Shown one piece after another: positions 62,548 through 64,000 of a stretch of DNA of 64,000 bases. The stretch spans positions 2,666,001-2,730,000 of the forward strand of contig CBDBJR010000002.1 in NCBI GenBank assembly GCA_965206445.1. The letters run 5' to 3'. The position numbers and the translations under genes were made by a program. Every line of letters starts with the position of its first letter. Position 1 is the first letter of the stretch. The DNA is from CBDBJR01 sp965206445. Its GTDB lineage: Bacteria; Pseudomonadota; Gammaproteobacteria; Arenicellales; Poriferihabitantaceae. Below the pieces are notes generated by a model, which was not told the DNA's origin, did not search any database, and saw only the letters and a list, made by a program, of their open reading frames with translations.

Positions 62548-64000
62548 TTACCGCTGCTGCGTCTGCCAGTTATCCGCCAGACTGACCGGCGCCTCCTCGG
62601 GTGGCAACAGGCGCCCGCCCTTGATCAGGTCGGCGGCATATTCGGCCGCCATGATGGTCGGTGCATTCAAATTGCCGTTGGTAATGGTCGGAAAAATCGA
62701 GGCATCGACCACGCGCAGGCGGTCAATGCCGCGCAGCCGAGTGGTCGGGTCAACCACCGCCATATCGTCCGTGCCCATTTTACAGCTGCAAGACGGGTGG
62801 TAGGCGCTTTCTACGCTGCGGCGAATATAGGCGTCGATTTCATCGTCGCTGACCACCGCCTCACCCGGCTGTATCTCGGAACCGCGGTAGGGCTGCATCG
62901 CCGGCTGCTGCATAATCTCGCGGGTCAGGCGCACCGCGCGGCGAAACCCCTGCCGGTCGTCCTCGGTTGCCAGATAGTTGAAGCGGATGCCGGGCGGGTC
63001 TTCAGGCCGCGCCGTTCGGGCCGCAATCCGACCGCGGCTGGACGGCTTGTTATGACCAACGTGCAGTTGAAAACCGTGGCCGTTAAACGCCGCCTTGCCG
63101 TCATACCGCATCGCCGCCGGCAGGAAATGATACTGAATATCCGGCGCCTTGAGCCCCGCGTGCGAGCGAATGAAGCCGCAGGATTCAAAATGATTGGTCG
63201 CCCCGAGGCCGGATTTGCACAGCAGCCAGCGGCTGCCGATCCGGAATTTACTGAACAGCCCGAGCCGGGCGTTCAATGTGATCGGCTGCTTGCAGCGAAA
63301 CTGAAAATAAAACTCCAGGTGATCCTGAAGATTCTGCCCGACGCCGGGCAAATCGTGTTGTATGGCAATCCCGGCCGCGCGCAGCGTCTCCGCCGGGCCG
63401 ATGCCGGACAGTTGCAGCAAGTGCGGCGAGCCGACCGCGCCGGCGGACAAAATCACCTCGCGGTTGGCCTGCACGCGGCAAGTCGTCCCGTTGCGCGCAT
63501 ATTCGACCCCGACCGCGCGCCGATCCTCCAGCAGGATGCGGCGCACCAACACGCCGCTGCGCACACTCAGGCCGGGCCGGCGCATCGCCGGGCGCAAATA
63601 GGCATTGGCAGTTGACCACCGGCGGCCGTTTTTGACCGTCATGTGCATGGCGCCAAACCCCTCCTGCCGGCAGCCGTTATAATCTTCGGTGCGACCATAG
63701 CCCGCCTCCACGCCGGCGTCGATAAAGGCGCGGTACAGCGGGTTGCGCATCTGGTTGCCATTATTGACCGCCAACGGCCCGCCCTGCGCCCGATACCGGT
63801 CGCCGCCAAATTTCCAGTCATCGGCCTTTTTGAAATACGCCAGGCACTGCCGATAGTCCCAGCCGGTGGCGCCGCGCGCCTGCCATTGATCGAAATCCTC
63901 AGCGTGGCCGCGGACGTACACCATGCCGTTGATGCTCGACGAGCCGCCGAGGACTTTGCCGCGCGGACAGTGCATGACCCGGTTATCCAGATACGGTTCG
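62548..64000 (-). CDS. betA: Choline dehydrogenase, GMC oxidoreductase (5' end missing)
   Basis: The visible 483 codons lack the N-terminal FAD dinucleotide motif, which lies beyond the window edge; the frame is open at 64000 (YLDNRVMHCPRGK precedes the ATG at 63975, which is therefore internal). GMC signature 1 is KVLGGSSSINGMVYVRG. The catalytic His motif SAYHPSCSCKMGTDD and the later NGNLNAPTIMAAEYAADL are intact. It oxidises choline to betaine aldehyde and is membrane-associated in the family. The neighbouring MttB-family gene would use betaine. Other GMC alcohol dehydrogenases cannot be fully excluded without the N-terminus. Confidence 0.88.
   Translation of the reverse strand, partial: EPYLDNRVMHCPRGKVLGGSSSINGMVYVRGHAEDFDQWQARGATGWDYRQCLAYFKKADDWKFGGDRYRAQGGPLAVNNGNQMRNPLYRAFIDAGVEAGYGRTEDYNGCRQEGFGAMHMTVKNGRRWSTANAYLRPAMRRPGLSVRSGVLVRRILLEDRRAVGVEYARNGTTCRVQANREVILSAGAVGSPHLLQLSGIGPAETLRAAGIAIQHDLPGVGQNLQDHLEFYFQFRCKQPITLNARLGLFSKFRIGSRWLLCKSGLGATNHFESCGFIRSHAGLKAPDIQYHFLPAAMRYDGKAAFNGHGFQLHVGHNKPSSRGRIAARTARPEDPPGIRFNYLATEDDRQGFRRAVRLTREIMQQPAMQPYRGSEIQPGEAVVSDDEIDAYIRRSVESAYHPSCSCKMGTDDMAVVDPTTRLRGIDRLRVVDASIFPTITNGNLNAPTIMAAEYAADLIKGGRLLPPEEAPVSLADNWQTQQR

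Overview
The window looks like a piece of a GC-rich (roughly 60%) proteobacterial chromosome. The run kdsB, def-fmt-rsmB, trkA-trkH, fpr, nudC, argB, metK and ahcY consists of ordinary Gram-negative housekeeping genes, and the def-fmt-rsmB-trkA order is typical of Gammaproteobacteria. Sponge- or other host-association is only suggested, by a large LRR/cadherin-like surface protein and by creatine, betaine and choline catabolic genes. No rRNA, tRNA or CRISPR array was seen. LAYOUT. 1-9564: a partial YbdL-type aminotransferase, an Atm1-like ABC exporter, an alpha/beta hydrolase, and a four-gene peptide/opine-type ABC importer operon with a Tat-exported binding protein. 9561-33324: a very large cobalamin region. 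Minus-strand blocks are cbiG-cobJ-cobM-cobW-cobN; a NiCoT-like cobalt transporter-cbiD-cobK-cobH-cobL-cobI; and cbtB-cbtA-chlID-cobO-cobB2. A second cobB paralogue lies on the plus strand, tail to tail with cobB2. cbiX follows at 38036. The set combines what is needed for early cobalt insertion (CbiX, CbiG, CbiD) with a late-insertion chelatase (CobN plus ChlI/ChlD-like ATPase). 16935-21105: the cob cluster is interrupted by a low-GC insert holding an SGNH-type membrane protein, a truncated frameshifted second cbiG fused to a scrap of cobI, and an unrecognised coiled-coil protein with a palindromic operator-like site. The scraps are the exact scar expected from a tandem duplication of cobI-cbiG. 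31412-33684: repeated local duplications (332 bp x3, about 77 bp x3, 122 bp x2) in the cobalt transporter genes. 33367-37998: a 1.2-thousand-residue LRR/cadherin-like protein bracketed by oppositely oriented heptamer arrays and CCGCC-N3-GGCGG palindromes, plus a 104-bp MITE-like element. 38036-56249: cbiX and housekeeping genes (kdsB, def, fmt, rsmB, trkA, trkH, fpr, nudC, argB, metK, ahcY), an ABC protein with a degenerate ATPase site and a cyclic-nucleotide-binding tail, and creatinase. 56358-64000: LysE-type exporter, orphan glycine-betaine binding protein, hydrolase, an EcoRV-like restriction-modification relic (intact methylase, beheaded endonuclease), an MttB-family methyltransferase, and the 3' part of choline dehydrogenase. 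HOW THEY FIT. Choline oxidation, betaine binding, corrinoid-dependent MttB-type demethylation, creatine hydrolysis and the SAM/SAH cycle (MetK, AhcY) make a plausible methylated-amine and one-carbon theme, for which the B12 cluster would supply cofactor. That link is inference. The most unusual material is structural: small duplications and heptamer/palindrome cassettes at the borders of accessory genes, and duplications that preserve translational coupling.
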